A stretch of DNA of 64,000 bases from Caulobacter sp. S45 (GCF_009765965.1 NZ_LMUL01000014.1:673807-737806); one strand, 5' to 3'; counted from the stretch's first letter, positions 27,107-36,184 are shown. Notes: generated by a model not told the origin, from the sequence alone. A program made the numbers and translations.

Positions 27107-28417
27107 TCAGGCGCGGACCATCTCTAACAGCGCCTTCGCCGTCGACTGGCCGGGGCGGCGACCCAGATCGGCGCATAGGTCCTGCAGCCTGCCGGGGGCC
27201 TCGGGATCGAGCCCCGACGCGCGGAAAATGCGCTCGCCCTTGACCCGCAGTTCGTCCCAGCCAAACGGATGCGCCGCCGACCCCAGGGCATCGAGTACGC
27301 AAGCTGCTCTGCGTTCACCCGATGCGAAATGGATCGTCACCCGCCCGCCCCACTGACGAGGGAAACGGGCGGTCAGGTCGGCCGCTTCGCGAAACTCAAT
27401 TCGACCCAGCAATCCAGGCCGTCCGCTCAAACCCAGGTCGGCGCGGCGGGCATCGTAGAGATCGCCTGTCCCCGCGCCCGCCATCTGGAAGGCGGCGCTG
27501 ACCAGCGAAGCGATCCGATCCTTCGGCGCTTCAAGTCGCCCGATCATGGCCAGATAGGCGGCGGGGACCTCGACCTCGACCCGTTCGATGTCCTCTAGCC
27601 GGCCATTCCCCTTGGCGGCGATGAAGGCCTCGACCGCGGCCAGTCCTTGCCGCGCGGTTGGAAAGGGCTTGCTATCCACGTCCAGGATCGGCGGCGCTGC
27701 GCTGGGCGTCAGCGCGAGACCCTCCACACCCAGGCTGTCGCCGAACCCTGTCAGGATCGACCCATCCCCCGCGAGACCTGCCGCAGCAGCCTCAGCCGCC
27801 GCATAGCCTTCGGCCGCCGCACAGCCCAGCAGATGAAAACGGGGCGATGGGCCCGCGAAGCTGCGGCCCGTCAGCAACGCAGTGCGGGCGAGCGCCAAGG
27901 CCAAGGCGTTCGCCGTCCGTCCCGCGTCCAATCCCAGCAGTGTGGCCGATACCGCCGCCGCTCCAAACGGTCCCGTCGCATAGGTGGGCCATACGCCCCG
28001 ATAGAGCAGGTGCGCCCCACCGATGGCGCGGCCCAGGTCGATCATCGCCTCATAGCCCGCGACCACGGCGCAGAGCAGGGTCGCGTCGTCCACCTCCCGT
28101 GCGGCGGCCACGATAAGCGCGGTCGGCACGACCACCGACCCGGGCGTAACGCAGGACAGGAGCTCGATGTCGTCGATCTCGGTCGAACGGGTCAGGGCCA
28201 CATGCAGACGGATTAGATCGGCTGTCCGCCCGCTGGCGTCGCCCACCATGACGCGATGGAAGGCAAGCAAGGGCTTTGTATCGTCGAGCACGCGGCCGAC
28301 CAGGGTCGCGAGCAGGGTGTCGAAGATGCGCAACCGCGCCTGTTCCGCCAGCGCCTCGTCCAAGGCTTCGGGACGGGTGGCGCAGAGAGCGGCGGCGAAC
28401 GCCTCCAGCCCGCTCAT
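27107..28417 (-). CDS. MmgE/PrpD family protein
   Basis: A 436-residue protein of the family that includes 2-methylcitrate dehydratase, cis-aconitate decarboxylase and iminodisuccinate epimerase. It is recognisable from RLRIFDTLLATLVG near the start, the helical-domain signature STEIDDIELLSCVTPGSVVVPTAL (usual form: hxxDfDD...hPgs), HLLYRGVWPTYATGPFGAAAVSATLLGLD, and the later KPFPTARQGLAAVEAF. The exact reaction is not readable. It is the last gene of the five-gene operon, 16 bases after the second M24 gene. Dehydration, isomerisation or epimerisation of a carboxylic acid released by the upstream hydrolases would fit. Confidence 0.85.
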   Translation of the reverse strand: MSGLEAFAAALCATRPEALDEALAEQARLRIFDTLLATLVGRVLDDTKPLLAFHRVMVGDASGRTADLIRLHVALTRSTEIDDIELLSCVTPGSVVVPTALIVAAAREVDDATLLCAVVAGYEAMIDLGRAIGGAHLLYRGVWPTYATGPFGAAAVSATLLGLDAGRTANALALALARTALLTGRSFAGPSPRFHLLGCAAAEGYAAAEAAAAGLAGDGSILTGFGDSLGVEGLALTPSAAPPILDVDSKPFPTARQGLAAVEAFIAAKGNGRLEDIERVEVEVPAAYLAMIGRLEAPKDRIASLVSAAFQMAGAGTGDLYDARRADLGLSGRPGLLGRIEFREAADLTARFPRQWGGRVTIHFASGERRAACVLDALGSAAHPFGWDELRVKGERIFRASGLDPEAPGRLQDLCADLGRRPGQSTAKALLEMVRA

Positions 28418-28433
28418 GACCCGACAGCGAGGC

Positions 28434-29534
28434 TCAAGCCGGGGTCAGGCGTACGGCGCCGTCCTCACGCATCTGGACCAGCGCCCCGGCCAGGGAAGGA
28501 CCCGTCGACGTTTTAATAAAGGCCCGAAGCGAGATCAGCGACCCCACCTTCAACACCGCCTGGCTGTCCGGTGCGATGCGGGGCGTCTCGTCCAGCTCCA
28601 GCCCGATCCCGCCGCCAAGACCGTAGGACAGCGCGCTTTCCAGGGCGTCCTTGGGCGCCGCGTTCAGCGCAGCCTGGGCGACCTCGCCCGCCGCGACGCC
28701 CGCGCGCACGACGCCGAGCATGGCCTCGACGACCTGCGCCGCCACGCCGGGAGGAGCCGTGTCCAAGGCCATGTCGGCCCAGTAGCCGTGGTAGTTCACC
28801 GCGCTCCACAGGGTCAGGGTCGGCTGCCGCTCCACCGACAAGCCTTCGTAGGGCCGCAGGTCGTCGCCGTCGATATTGGCCAGGCCGCGATAGTCCAGGG
28901 CGCCCTCGTGGCGCGCCGCCCGCTCGGCCTCGACCACCGCCTTGGCGTTGGAGGCCCCGCTCTCATAGGCCGCTCGCGCCGCCTCGCTGGCGACGGCGGC
29001 GATCCGCAGCGCCTCTCGTACCGCCAGCACCTCGCGCGCCCGCTTGGCCTCGCGCAGACCGTGGAAAACCTCGTCGAAGGCCCGCAATTCATAGCCGCCC
29101 AGCGCCTGCACCAGGGCCGCGTGTCCCGACGGTGTCAACAGATCGAGACCCACCACGCCCACGACGCCGCTCACCACGCCCTGTTCCTCCAGCTTGGCCT
29201 TAAGCCGCGGCCCATAGTTGGGACCGATCGAGCTCATATCGTCGAGCCAGACCTGGTTCTTCTGGAAGAAGATCTCGCGACCGCCGCCGAAGGTGAACAT
29301 CTTCGGCTGGCCCTCGGGCAAAGCCATCAAGGCGCCGCCGACCGGCCAGCCGGCCAGGAAGGCCAGGTCGCCGTTGGTGTGGTAGGTGTTGGAAAAGATC
29401 AGCAGCGCTGCGATCCCTTCGTCGCGCATCCGCGCCTGCACCGTGCGCACCCGCGCCTCGAATTCGTCGACCGGAAACAGGGACCTGTCCCAGGCCGTAT
29501 AGCCGCGCGTCAGCACGGGGGTCATGCTGATCAT
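28434..29534 (-). CDS. M24 (pita-bread fold) protein, degenerate metal site, copy B
   Basis: A 366-residue protein with the two-domain layout of creatinase/Xaa-Pro aminopeptidase (N-terminal creatinase-like domain to about residue 145, pita-bread domain after). Most metal ligands of true M24 peptidases are gone: the first Asp is replaced in TLWSAVNYHGYWADMALDT (only the second Asp remains), the ligand His in HGIG is Gly (GLGGGIGLELDE), and the two glutamates are not recognisable. It is therefore unlikely to be a metallo-peptidase. Creatinase itself is a metal-free member of this fold that cleaves C-N bonds. It sits 12 bases after copy A. Confidence 0.8.
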   Translation of the reverse strand: MISMTPVLTRGYTAWDRSLFPVDEFEARVRTVQARMRDEGIAALLIFSNTYHTNGDLAFLAGWPVGGALMALPEGQPKMFTFGGGREIFFQKNQVWLDDMSSIGPNYGPRLKAKLEEQGVVSGVVGVVGLDLLTPSGHAALVQALGGYELRAFDEVFHGLREAKRAREVLAVREALRIAAVASEAARAAYESGASNAKAVVEAERAARHEGALDYRGLANIDGDDLRPYEGLSVERQPTLTLWSAVNYHGYWADMALDTAPPGVAAQVVEAMLGVVRAGVAAGEVAQAALNAAPKDALESALSYGLGGGIGLELDETPRIAPDSQAVLKVGSLISLRAFIKTSTGPSLAGALVQMREDGAVRLTPA

Positions 29535-29546
29535 GGCAGCGCTCCG

Positions 29547-30716
29547 TCAGGTGATGGAATAGAGCTCGCCCATCTTGCGGGTGAGCGGTTCGGCGCCCGC
29601 GTCGGTGATGATCACCGGCTCGCCGCACATCAGATAGCCCGTCTCCGGGATGTACTGGTTGGGGTGCATGACGAACACCACCCCCTTCTCCATCACATGC
29701 CCGCTGTCGACCGCGATCTCGGGGTCCATGGAGCCAAGCGCCATGCTGTGGCCGCGCGTGCGCATGAAGGGGGGCTTGGTGTAGCGGGTGTAGCCCGCCT
29801 CGGCGATCGGCCGGTTGATCACCTCCACCACCTCGGCCGCCGGCACGCCCGGCTTGGCGGCCTTCATGCCGGCGCGAAGCGCCTCGTCCAGCAGGGCGAA
29901 CTTTTCGCGGAGCTCGTCTGTCGGTTCGCCGAACACGGCCGTACGGCAGATCTGGATGAACTCGCCGTCCACCGCCGGGGTGATCTCACCCAGCAGGATG
30001 TCGCCCTCGGCCAACAGGCGATGGGTCGGCATGTGGACCGAGCGGTTGTGCTGGGAGGCGGACATGAGCTGGAAATTGTCCTCGGCGCCCAGATCGCGGA
30101 TATGCGCCTCCAGATCGCCCGCAACCTGATGCTCCCACATGCCGGGGCGTGCGGTCTGCAGCAGCCAGTCGTAGCTTTCCTCCGCGATCTCCACCGCGCG
30201 GCGGGTGCAGATCATCGACCAGGGGTCGCGGATGCGCGCCACGTCGCTGACCAGCCGTTCAGCGTCCAGCGGCGTCTGGTCCAGCAGCACCGGCCAGGCT
30301 TCGCTCATCGCGCGGGTCTGCTGCACGCCGGCGGCGACCGCAAAGCGCTTGCCGAGCAGACCGCGCGCAAGCAGCGCATCACGTACGGTGGCGCTGAAAT
30401 CCTCCGCTTCGCAGGCGAGCACATCGGGAATCGCGGAACGATCCTTAGCCCGCCCCAAATCCCATTTAGGGGTAATCACCAGGAACGGTCCGCCGTCCAG
30501 CGGCAGGACCGCCGCCGTATGCGACCCCATCTGCTTGAACCCCGAGACGTACCAGGCGGGATTGCTGCCGATGAAGGAGTGCATGCCCGCCCCGTAGGCG
30601 ATCAGCACCTCGGCCCCAGCGGCGTGCATCGCATCGCGCAGGCGGCGATGACGGCCGGCGTAGCTTTCGGCGCGCACCGAGGCGTCCGAGACGGGCATGG
30701 CAACGGCGGCGGTCAT
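29547..30716 (-). CDS. M24 (pita-bread fold) creatinase-like protein, copy A
   Basis: A 389-residue creatinase/aminopeptidase-P-fold protein. The sequence aligned with the usual Asp-Asp-His-Glu-Glu metal site reads Glu (LLGEITPAVDG), Gln (FIQICRT), His (RTRGHSMALGSMD), His (VMHPNQYIPETG) and Glu (CGEPVIIT), so the di-metal centre is probably absent, as in creatinase. The family's RT after the second ligand and the NxYIPETG turn are kept. The start overlaps the HyuB stop (ATGA), and copy B follows directly. A paired or heteromeric hydrolase acting on a product of HyuAB is a reasonable guess, not shown by sequence. Confidence 0.83.
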   Translation of the reverse strand: MTAAVAMPVSDASVRAESYAGRHRRLRDAMHAAGAEVLIAYGAGMHSFIGSNPAWYVSGFKQMGSHTAAVLPLDGGPFLVITPKWDLGRAKDRSAIPDVLACEAEDFSATVRDALLARGLLGKRFAVAAGVQQTRAMSEAWPVLLDQTPLDAERLVSDVARIRDPWSMICTRRAVEIAEESYDWLLQTARPGMWEHQVAGDLEAHIRDLGAEDNFQLMSASQHNRSVHMPTHRLLAEGDILLGEITPAVDGEFIQICRTAVFGEPTDELREKFALLDEALRAGMKAAKPGVPAAEVVEVINRPIAEAGYTRYTKPPFMRTRGHSMALGSMDPEIAVDSGHVMEKGVVFVMHPNQYIPETGYLMCGEPVIITDAGAEPLTRKMGELYSIT

Positions 30717-32500
30717 TGGGCGCCCTGGAGCTGAGGCTGGGTCCGACGCGCGCGCGTCGCCGCCAGGTCCACGGCGTTTCCGTCGGTGGTCAGCACGACG
30801 CCGTATTCCTCGCGCGCCGCGTCGGCGGAGATGTAGCCCTCGCGCACGTCGCGCAGCACCCGCTCGGGATCGCGCTTCAACGGATCGCCCCAGCCCCCGC
30901 CGCCGGCCGTTTCGTAGATCATCTCGCTGCCGGGATCGCCGACCATGGCCACGGAGGCGGGCTTGCTGAATTCGGTCTCGCCGGCGGCCTTGGTCAGGGT
31001 GCGGGCGATCTTGCCCTCATGCCCATTCCACAGGCCCCACGGCGGGCAGGTGATGCGTCCGCCCGCCCCGCTGTTGGCGTTCCAACGGCCGCGGGTGAGC
31101 GCACGGGCGTGGGTGACGACGCCGAGGCCGCCCCGGTATTGCCCCGCGCCGCCGGAGTCCTGCCGCAGCCGGCGCTCGATCACCATGACCGGGGTCTTCA
31201 GCTCGATGGTCTCGATCGGGGCGTTGCGCACGTCGCCCTGGCAGACCGACATCGAGGCGTCCTGTCCGTCGCGATCGGGCCATGCGCCCCAGCCGCCGGA
31301 TTCGATGCTCATGGCCACAAAGCCCCTGCCCGACTTCGGGTCGTTGCCGGAGAAGGAGAAGGTGGCGCCCAGCGAACCGCTGTGGGCGGCGGGGATGCGG
31401 TCCGGAATGGCCTCGGCGAAGGCGCGCCAGATGGTGTCGACCACCGTCGGCAGGGCGCCGCTCCAGGCCGACATCATGGCCGGGAACCTGGCCATCATCA
31501 TGTTGCCTTCGGGGATGATCACTTTCAGCCCGGAGAAGGCGCCCTCGTTCAGCGGGTCGAGCGGGGCGGTCAGGGCCTTGTAGGCGATGTAGGCGGCGGC
31601 ATAGGTGCGCCCGTTGTAGCCGCCTTCCCGCTGGGGCGAACAGCCCGACAGGTCGATGGTCATGTCCCCGCCGGAGACCGTCACCTTGGCGTGGATGTCG
31701 TAGCCGGCGCCTCCGCCGCGACCGTCCAGATAGGTGCTGGCCTCGTAGACGCCGTCCGGCAGCTTCTCCACCGCCGCGCGGCAGCGGGCCTCGGTCTCGG
31801 CGAACAGCTGGACGATGGCGCGCTGCACCACGTCGGGGCCGTAGCGGTCGAGTAGCTCGACGAACCGCCGCTCGCCCAGGCGGCAGGCGGCGAGCTGGGA
31901 ACGCATGTCGCCCATGGCGGCGTCCGGATAGCGGATGTTGTCGCGCACGAAGCGGATCATCTTCTCGTCCGGGACGTCCTTCTCGTAGATCTTCACCTGG
32001 TCGAACTGCAGGCCCTCGCTCCACGGATCGTAGGCGCCCGCCGCGCTGAACCCGGTGGACAGGCCTCCGACGTCGACCCAGTGCGCGCGCACCACGGCGA
32101 AGGCGACCAGCTTTTCGCGATGGAAGACGGGGGTGTAGAGCACCATGTTGTTGAGGTGCTGGCCGGCGGTGGCCTGGTGGTTGTGCAGCAGCACGTCGCC
32201 GGGGAAGAAGCCCTCGACCCCATAGCGCCTGACCCCGTCCTTGATCACCACGCCCAGGTCGGCGACGAAGTGGGACACCCCACCGATGTTCTGCGAAATC
32301 AGCCCGCCCTCAGTATCGAGCAGGGCGGTGCAGTAGTCCTGCACCTCGTAGATCATCATGTTGTAGGAGGTGCGTTGCAGATCGACGCTCATCTCGTGCG
32401 AGATCGCCGGCAGGGAGTTGCGGATTACTTCGAGCGTGACCGGGTCCAGGCCCGACACCTTCTGCACGATGGTCTTTCCTGGCGTTTTTTCCGGCGTCAT
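30713..32500 (-). CDS. hyuB: Hydantoinase B/oxoprolinase family protein
   Basis: A 595-residue beta subunit of the ATP-dependent hydantoinase/5-oxoprolinase/caprolactamase family, also related to acetone-type carboxylase subunits. Recognisable parts are LDPVTLEVIRNSLPAISHEMSVDLQRTSYN, FPGDVLLHNHQATAGQHLNNMVLYTPVF, RAHWVDVGGLSTGF, and the C-terminal SGGAGQYRGGLGVV and ETAGGGGWGDPLKRDPERVLRDVREGYIS. It needs HyuA as partner, and the two genes overlap by four bases (ATGA). The ATG at 32500 gives the usual N-terminus. The substrate class is cyclic amides or lactams; which one is unknown. Confidence 0.92.
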   Translation of the reverse strand: MTPEKTPGKTIVQKVSGLDPVTLEVIRNSLPAISHEMSVDLQRTSYNMMIYEVQDYCTALLDTEGGLISQNIGGVSHFVADLGVVIKDGVRRYGVEGFFPGDVLLHNHQATAGQHLNNMVLYTPVFHREKLVAFAVVRAHWVDVGGLSTGFSAAGAYDPWSEGLQFDQVKIYEKDVPDEKMIRFVRDNIRYPDAAMGDMRSQLAACRLGERRFVELLDRYGPDVVQRAIVQLFAETEARCRAAVEKLPDGVYEASTYLDGRGGGAGYDIHAKVTVSGGDMTIDLSGCSPQREGGYNGRTYAAAYIAYKALTAPLDPLNEGAFSGLKVIIPEGNMMMARFPAMMSAWSGALPTVVDTIWRAFAEAIPDRIPAAHSGSLGATFSFSGNDPKSGRGFVAMSIESGGWGAWPDRDGQDASMSVCQGDVRNAPIETIELKTPVMVIERRLRQDSGGAGQYRGGLGVVTHARALTRGRWNANSGAGGRITCPPWGLWNGHEGKIARTLTKAAGETEFSKPASVAMVGDPGSEMIYETAGGGGWGDPLKRDPERVLRDVREGYISADAAREEYGVVLTTDGNAVDLAATRARRTQPQLQGAQ

Positions 32501-34560
32501 TGCTGGCCTACCTGAATGATCATCTCGCCGGTGGCGGCCACGGTCATGACGTCGCCCTCGAACAACACGGTGGTGGAGGCGTATTCCTCGATCACGCAGG
32601 GACCGCGCACCTCGGCCCCGGCCGACAATCGCTCCCGCCGGTAGACGGCGCATTCGATGGGCGTGTCCGTGCCGTCCAGGTGGATCGGGCGCGAGCCAAC
32701 CCTGGCCTCGTCCGCCGTTGCGCGCGCATCGGGGAAGCTGATCTTGGGCCGTTCGCCGACCGCGATCACCCGGATGTTCACCAGCTCCAGCGGCTCGTCC
32801 ACGGCGGCGTGGCCGAAGCGGCGGTTGTGGATCTCGTCGAATTTGGCTCGGACCGCCTCGACCGAGCTGCGCCGCACGTCGTCCAGGGCGACGGGGACCT
32901 GCAGGGCGAATTCCTGGCCGACATAGCGAAGGTCGAACTGCACCTGATAGCTGCGCAGCGCCGGGACGACGCCCGCCGCATCCAGGGTCTTCTCGCCCAC
33001 CGCCGCCAGCTCGTCGTAGATCGCGGACAACTCGGCGAAGTCGGCCTGAAGCAGAGGCCGATAATAGGTGCGCACATAGTCCTGGCGCACGTCGCTCATC
33101 AGCATGCCCAAGGCCGAGAAGTGGGCCGGCAGGTTCGGGATGATGACGGTGGGGATGTGCAGGTCGCGCGCGATCGCCACCGCATGGACAGGCCCGGCCC
33201 CGCCGGTGGCCAGCATGGCGAACTCGCGCGGATCGTAGCCGCGCTCCACCGACACGCCCCGCACCGCGAGCGACATCTTGGCGATGGCGATCTCCAGCAC
33301 CCCATGCGCGGCGCGCGGGAGGCTCATGGCCAGCGGACCACCGAGCCGGCCAGCGACGCCGGCCGTCGCGCCCTCCGCATCGAGCGGCATCTCGCCACCG
33401 AGGAAGCTGGTTGCGCCGATCCGGCCCAGCACCACGTTGGCGTCGGTCACCGTCGGTTCGGTCCCCCCACGGCGGTAGCAGATCGGACCCGGAACCGAAC
33501 CCGCGCTTTGCGGCCCGAGCTTCAAGGCCCCGAATTCGTCGATCCAGGCGATGCTGCCGCCCCCGGCGCCGACTTCGACGATATCGACCACCGGGAACAT
33601 CACCGGATGGCCGCTGGCCTCGCCGCCGATGTGGTAGCCTTGGGCGATGGAGACCTCGCCGGCCTCGATCAGGCTGGTCTTGGCGGTGGTGCCGCCCATG
33701 TCGAAGGCGATGACGTTGTTGAAGCCCAGCCGTCGCCCGACCTCGGCGGCGGCGATCACCCCGCCGACCGGCCCGGACTCCATCATGGCCACGGGCAGCA
33801 TCTTGGCGGTGTCGGGCGACATCACGCCGCCGCTGGACTGCATGATCATGAACCGGCCGGTGAAGCCGTCGCCGATCAGCCGGTCCTCTATCTGACCAAC
33901 ATACTCCTTCGAACGCGGGCCGATATAGGCGTTCATCACCGTGGTCGAGGTGCGCTCGTATTCGCGGTATTCGCGCACGATCTCGTGGGACAGGGTGACG
34001 TAGACGTCGGGCAGAGCCGCGCGCAGCCTGGCCCCGACCTCCGCCTCGTGCGCCGGATCGGCGTAGGAATGCAGGAAGCAGACCGCCACCGCCTGGGCGC
34101 CCGAGGCGCGCACGGCCTCGATGATCTCCTCGATGTCCTCGGTGCGCAGGGGCCGCAGCACCTCGCCGCCCGCCGACAGCCGCTCGTCGGCCTCGAAGGT
34201 GCGCGAGCGCGGCACCAGGGGCGTCGGACGGCGGAACGAGAAGTTGTAAGCCTCGGGCCGGTTCTGGCGCCCGATCTTGTAGACGTCGCGGGTACCCCGA
34301 GTGACCACCAGCGCGGTTTCGGCGCCCTTCTCCTCGATGGCGATATTGATCGCCACCGTGGAGCCGTGGACGATGCTATCGGCGTCCTTGGGCGCGATAC
34401 CGGCCTTGTCGAGACAATCCCAGACGCCCTGGGACAGTTCGGCCGGGGTGGTCAACGACTTGGACTGGTTCACCTGTCCGGTCGTCTGGTCGAACGCCAC
34501 CAGGTCGGTGAACGTGCCCCCGATATCTACGGCTACGCTAAGGCCACCCTGCCGATCCAC
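32497..34560 (-). CDS. hyuA: Hydantoinase A/oxoprolinase family protein
   Basis: A 687-residue alpha subunit with an actin-like ATPase fold. The N-terminal phosphate loop is VAVDIGGTFTDLVAFD, followed by HGSTVAINIAIEEKGAETALVVT, the second ATP motif VIAFDMGGTTAKTSLI, GGGSIAWID, and the C-terminal FDLRYVGQEFALQV. With HyuB it would open a cyclic amide at the cost of ATP. I chose the GTG at 34560 since it places the DIGGTFTD motif near the N-terminus as in relatives and keeps the candidate operator (34608-34625) outside the gene. An ATG at 34608 is the alternative. Confidence 0.9.
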   Translation of the reverse strand: MDRQGGLSVAVDIGGTFTDLVAFDQTTGQVNQSKSLTTPAELSQGVWDCLDKAGIAPKDADSIVHGSTVAINIAIEEKGAETALVVTRGTRDVYKIGRQNRPEAYNFSFRRPTPLVPRSRTFEADERLSAGGEVLRPLRTEDIEEIIEAVRASGAQAVAVCFLHSYADPAHEAEVGARLRAALPDVYVTLSHEIVREYREYERTSTTVMNAYIGPRSKEYVGQIEDRLIGDGFTGRFMIMQSSGGVMSPDTAKMLPVAMMESGPVGGVIAAAEVGRRLGFNNVIAFDMGGTTAKTSLIEAGEVSIAQGYHIGGEASGHPVMFPVVDIVEVGAGGGSIAWIDEFGALKLGPQSAGSVPGPICYRRGGTEPTVTDANVVLGRIGATSFLGGEMPLDAEGATAGVAGRLGGPLAMSLPRAAHGVLEIAIAKMSLAVRGVSVERGYDPREFAMLATGGAGPVHAVAIARDLHIPTVIIPNLPAHFSALGMLMSDVRQDYVRTYYRPLLQADFAELSAIYDELAAVGEKTLDAAGVVPALRSYQVQFDLRYVGQEFALQVPVALDDVRRSSVEAVRAKFDEIHNRRFGHAAVDEPLELVNIRVIAVGERPKISFPDARATADEARVGSRPIHLDGTDTPIECAVYRRERLSAGAEVRGPCVIEEYASTTVLFEGDVMTVAATGEMIIQVGQQ

Positions 34561-34607
34561 TCTCGACCACCCTATGTAAACTGGCTCGGGTTCGCCCCGG
34601 CTCGACA

Positions 34608-34625
34608 TGCATACGTTTGTATGCA
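34608..34625. promoter_or_regulatory. Candidate GntR operator, site 3
   Basis: TGCATACGTTTGTATGCA, a perfect palindrome with 7-base arms and a 4-base centre, between the divergent hyuA operon and amidohydrolase gene. It equals site 2 at 11 of 18 positions, with every difference a transition. It is well placed to control both directions. Confidence 0.55.
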
Positions 34626-34743
34626 AAGATGCACGCACTCGTCAATGGCGGCTTTCGCCCATCCGGTGCAAGGCGCGGCGACGACAAGAAAAACCTTGAA
34701 ATGGCGGAGTTTTCGCCATTCGCAGTCTCTAGGGAGCCGCGCC

Positions 34744-35772
34744 ATGCGCATCGTGGATTCGCACTTCCATTGGTGGCCCCGCTCGGTGTTCGAGGCCGTG
34801 TGCAAGCGGAGCGGCCATCCCCGCGCGGTGCGCAATGCGCGCGGCGGCTACACCTACTGGCGCAAGGACGGCGAGGCGCCGATCTACGACCTGGGGCCGG
34901 AGTGGTTCGACCTGGACGCCCAGCTCGCCCACATGGACACGCTGGGCTTCGAGGTGGACGTGGTCTGCTCCATCGGCCCGTTCGCAGCCCACTTCTCCGA
35001 CATCCCGCCCGAGGAAGGCCGCGAGATGGCGATGATGTGGAACGAGGAGATGGCCGGCGCCCAGCGCCGCCACCCCGACCGCCTATGGGCCAGCGGCGCC
35101 ATCCCGCTCTCCGATCCCAGGATCGCGGTCGAGGTGCTGGAACACGCCATGGGCGAGTTGGACCTGATCGGCGTCAACATGCCCGGAAGCGTCGGCGACC
35201 ACGGCCGTATCGACGACCCGGCGCTGGAACCATTCTACGAACGGGCGGAGGCGCTGGGCGCCACCCTGTTCGTCCACCCCACCGACACCATGTTCCGCGA
35301 CAGCCTGGAGGGCTACGACGGCGCGCTGTACCTGAGCCTCGGGCGGGTGATCGACGTCAGCGTCGCCGCCTACCGGCTGGTGCTGTCGGGGATCATGGAG
35401 CGCCATCCCGGCCTGAAGATCTACATGTCCCACACCGGCGGCGCCCTGCCCTACCAGTCCGGCCGCATGGACAAGAACTCGCGCAAGGCCAACCTGCCCC
35501 TGCCGCCCAGCACCTACCTCAAGCGCATGTACACCGACACGGTGTCCCCGCACACGGCCGGCATCAGGTTCGCCGTGGAGTACTACGGCGTCGACCACGT
35601 GATGTATGGCAGCGACTATCCCTGCTGGACCCCGGCCACGGCGCTGGAACTGTTCCACGAGATCGGCCTGTCCATCGAGGACCAGGAGAAGATCCTGAAC
35701 CTCAACGCGCGGCGTGTGCTGAACCTGAAGGATCGCGGGGCGACGGCCGGGAGCCGGATCGCGGCGGCTTGA
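34744..35772 (+). CDS. Amidohydrolase family 2 (ACMSD-like) metal-dependent hydrolase/decarboxylase
   Basis: A 342-residue TIM-barrel protein of the amidohydrolase-2 family, which includes ACMS decarboxylase and aromatic acid decarboxylases. Metal ligands are readable: DSHFHWW (HxH, residues about 5-8), the His of FVHPTD, the His of MSHTGGALPYQ, and the Asp of MYGSDYPCWTPA. The ATG at 34744 has an AGGGAG site 8 bases upstream. It is divergent from the HyuAB operon across a short gap that contains the candidate operator, so it probably belongs to the same pathway, either as a hydrolase or a decarboxylase. Confidence 0.9.
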   Translation: MRIVDSHFHWWPRSVFEAVCKRSGHPRAVRNARGGYTYWRKDGEAPIYDLGPEWFDLDAQLAHMDTLGFEVDVVCSIGPFAAHFSDIPPEEGREMAMMWNEEMAGAQRRHPDRLWASGAIPLSDPRIAVEVLEHAMGELDLIGVNMPGSVGDHGRIDDPALEPFYERAEALGATLFVHPTDTMFRDSLEGYDGALYLSLGRVIDVSVAAYRLVLSGIMERHPGLKIYMSHTGGALPYQSGRMDKNSRKANLPLPPSTYLKRMYTDTVSPHTAGIRFAVEYYGVDHVMYGSDYPCWTPATALELFHEIGLSIEDQEKILNLNARRVLNLKDRGATAGSRIAAA

Positions 35773-35821
35773 AGCGCGGCCACCAAGACCTGTCTATACT
35801 GCTTTCGACCCTGGGCGGGCC

Positions 35822-36184
35822 TCAGCTTACCGCGCCGGGCGACCGGAAGACGAAGAAAGCTCCCGCGGCGATCAACGCAAAACCAATCGCGTGATTATAA
35901 GTGATTTTCTGCCCCAGGTAGAACACGGAAAACACGGCAAAGACCGTTAGGGTAATCACTTCCTGGATCGCTTTTAGCTGAGCCGCCGAATAAACCCCGC
36001 TGCCAATGCGGTTCGCTGGGACCGCCAGCCAATACTCGAAAAACGCAATGCACCAGCTCACGAGCACGACCAGAACAATCGGGCGGTCTTTAAATTTCAG
36101 GTGGCCGTACCAAGCCGTGGTCATGAATATGTTGGAGCCAACCAGAAGGAGGATCGGTGCGAGACGCGGGGAAAGACCGAACAT
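35822..36184 (-). CDS. DMT family (DUF486) small membrane protein
   Basis: A 120-residue protein with four hydrophobic helices. Its motifs HLKF, CIAFFEYWLAVPANRIGSGVYSAAQLKAIQEVITL and FSVFYLG match the DUF486 family of half-size drug/metabolite-transporter relatives. The transported compound, if any, is unknown. It is less GC-rich than its neighbours and stands alone, converging with the amidohydrolase gene. Confidence 0.88.
   Translation of the reverse strand: MFGLSPRLAPILLLVGSNIFMTTAWYGHLKFKDRPIVLVVLVSWCIAFFEYWLAVPANRIGSGVYSAAQLKAIQEVITLTVFAVFSVFYLGQKITYNHAIGFALIAAGAFFVFRSPGAVS

Noticed and set aside
28167..30734. Long plus-strand open frame opposite the two M24 genes
   Set aside because: Antisense shadow: no motifs, and the opposite strand has two coupled genes with family signatures.
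32500..35772. Very long plus-strand open frame running through the complement of hyuA into the amidohydrolase
   Set aside because: Only the part from 34744 has protein family motifs. The first 2.2 kb is the antisense of hyuA, kept open by high-GC codon bias.
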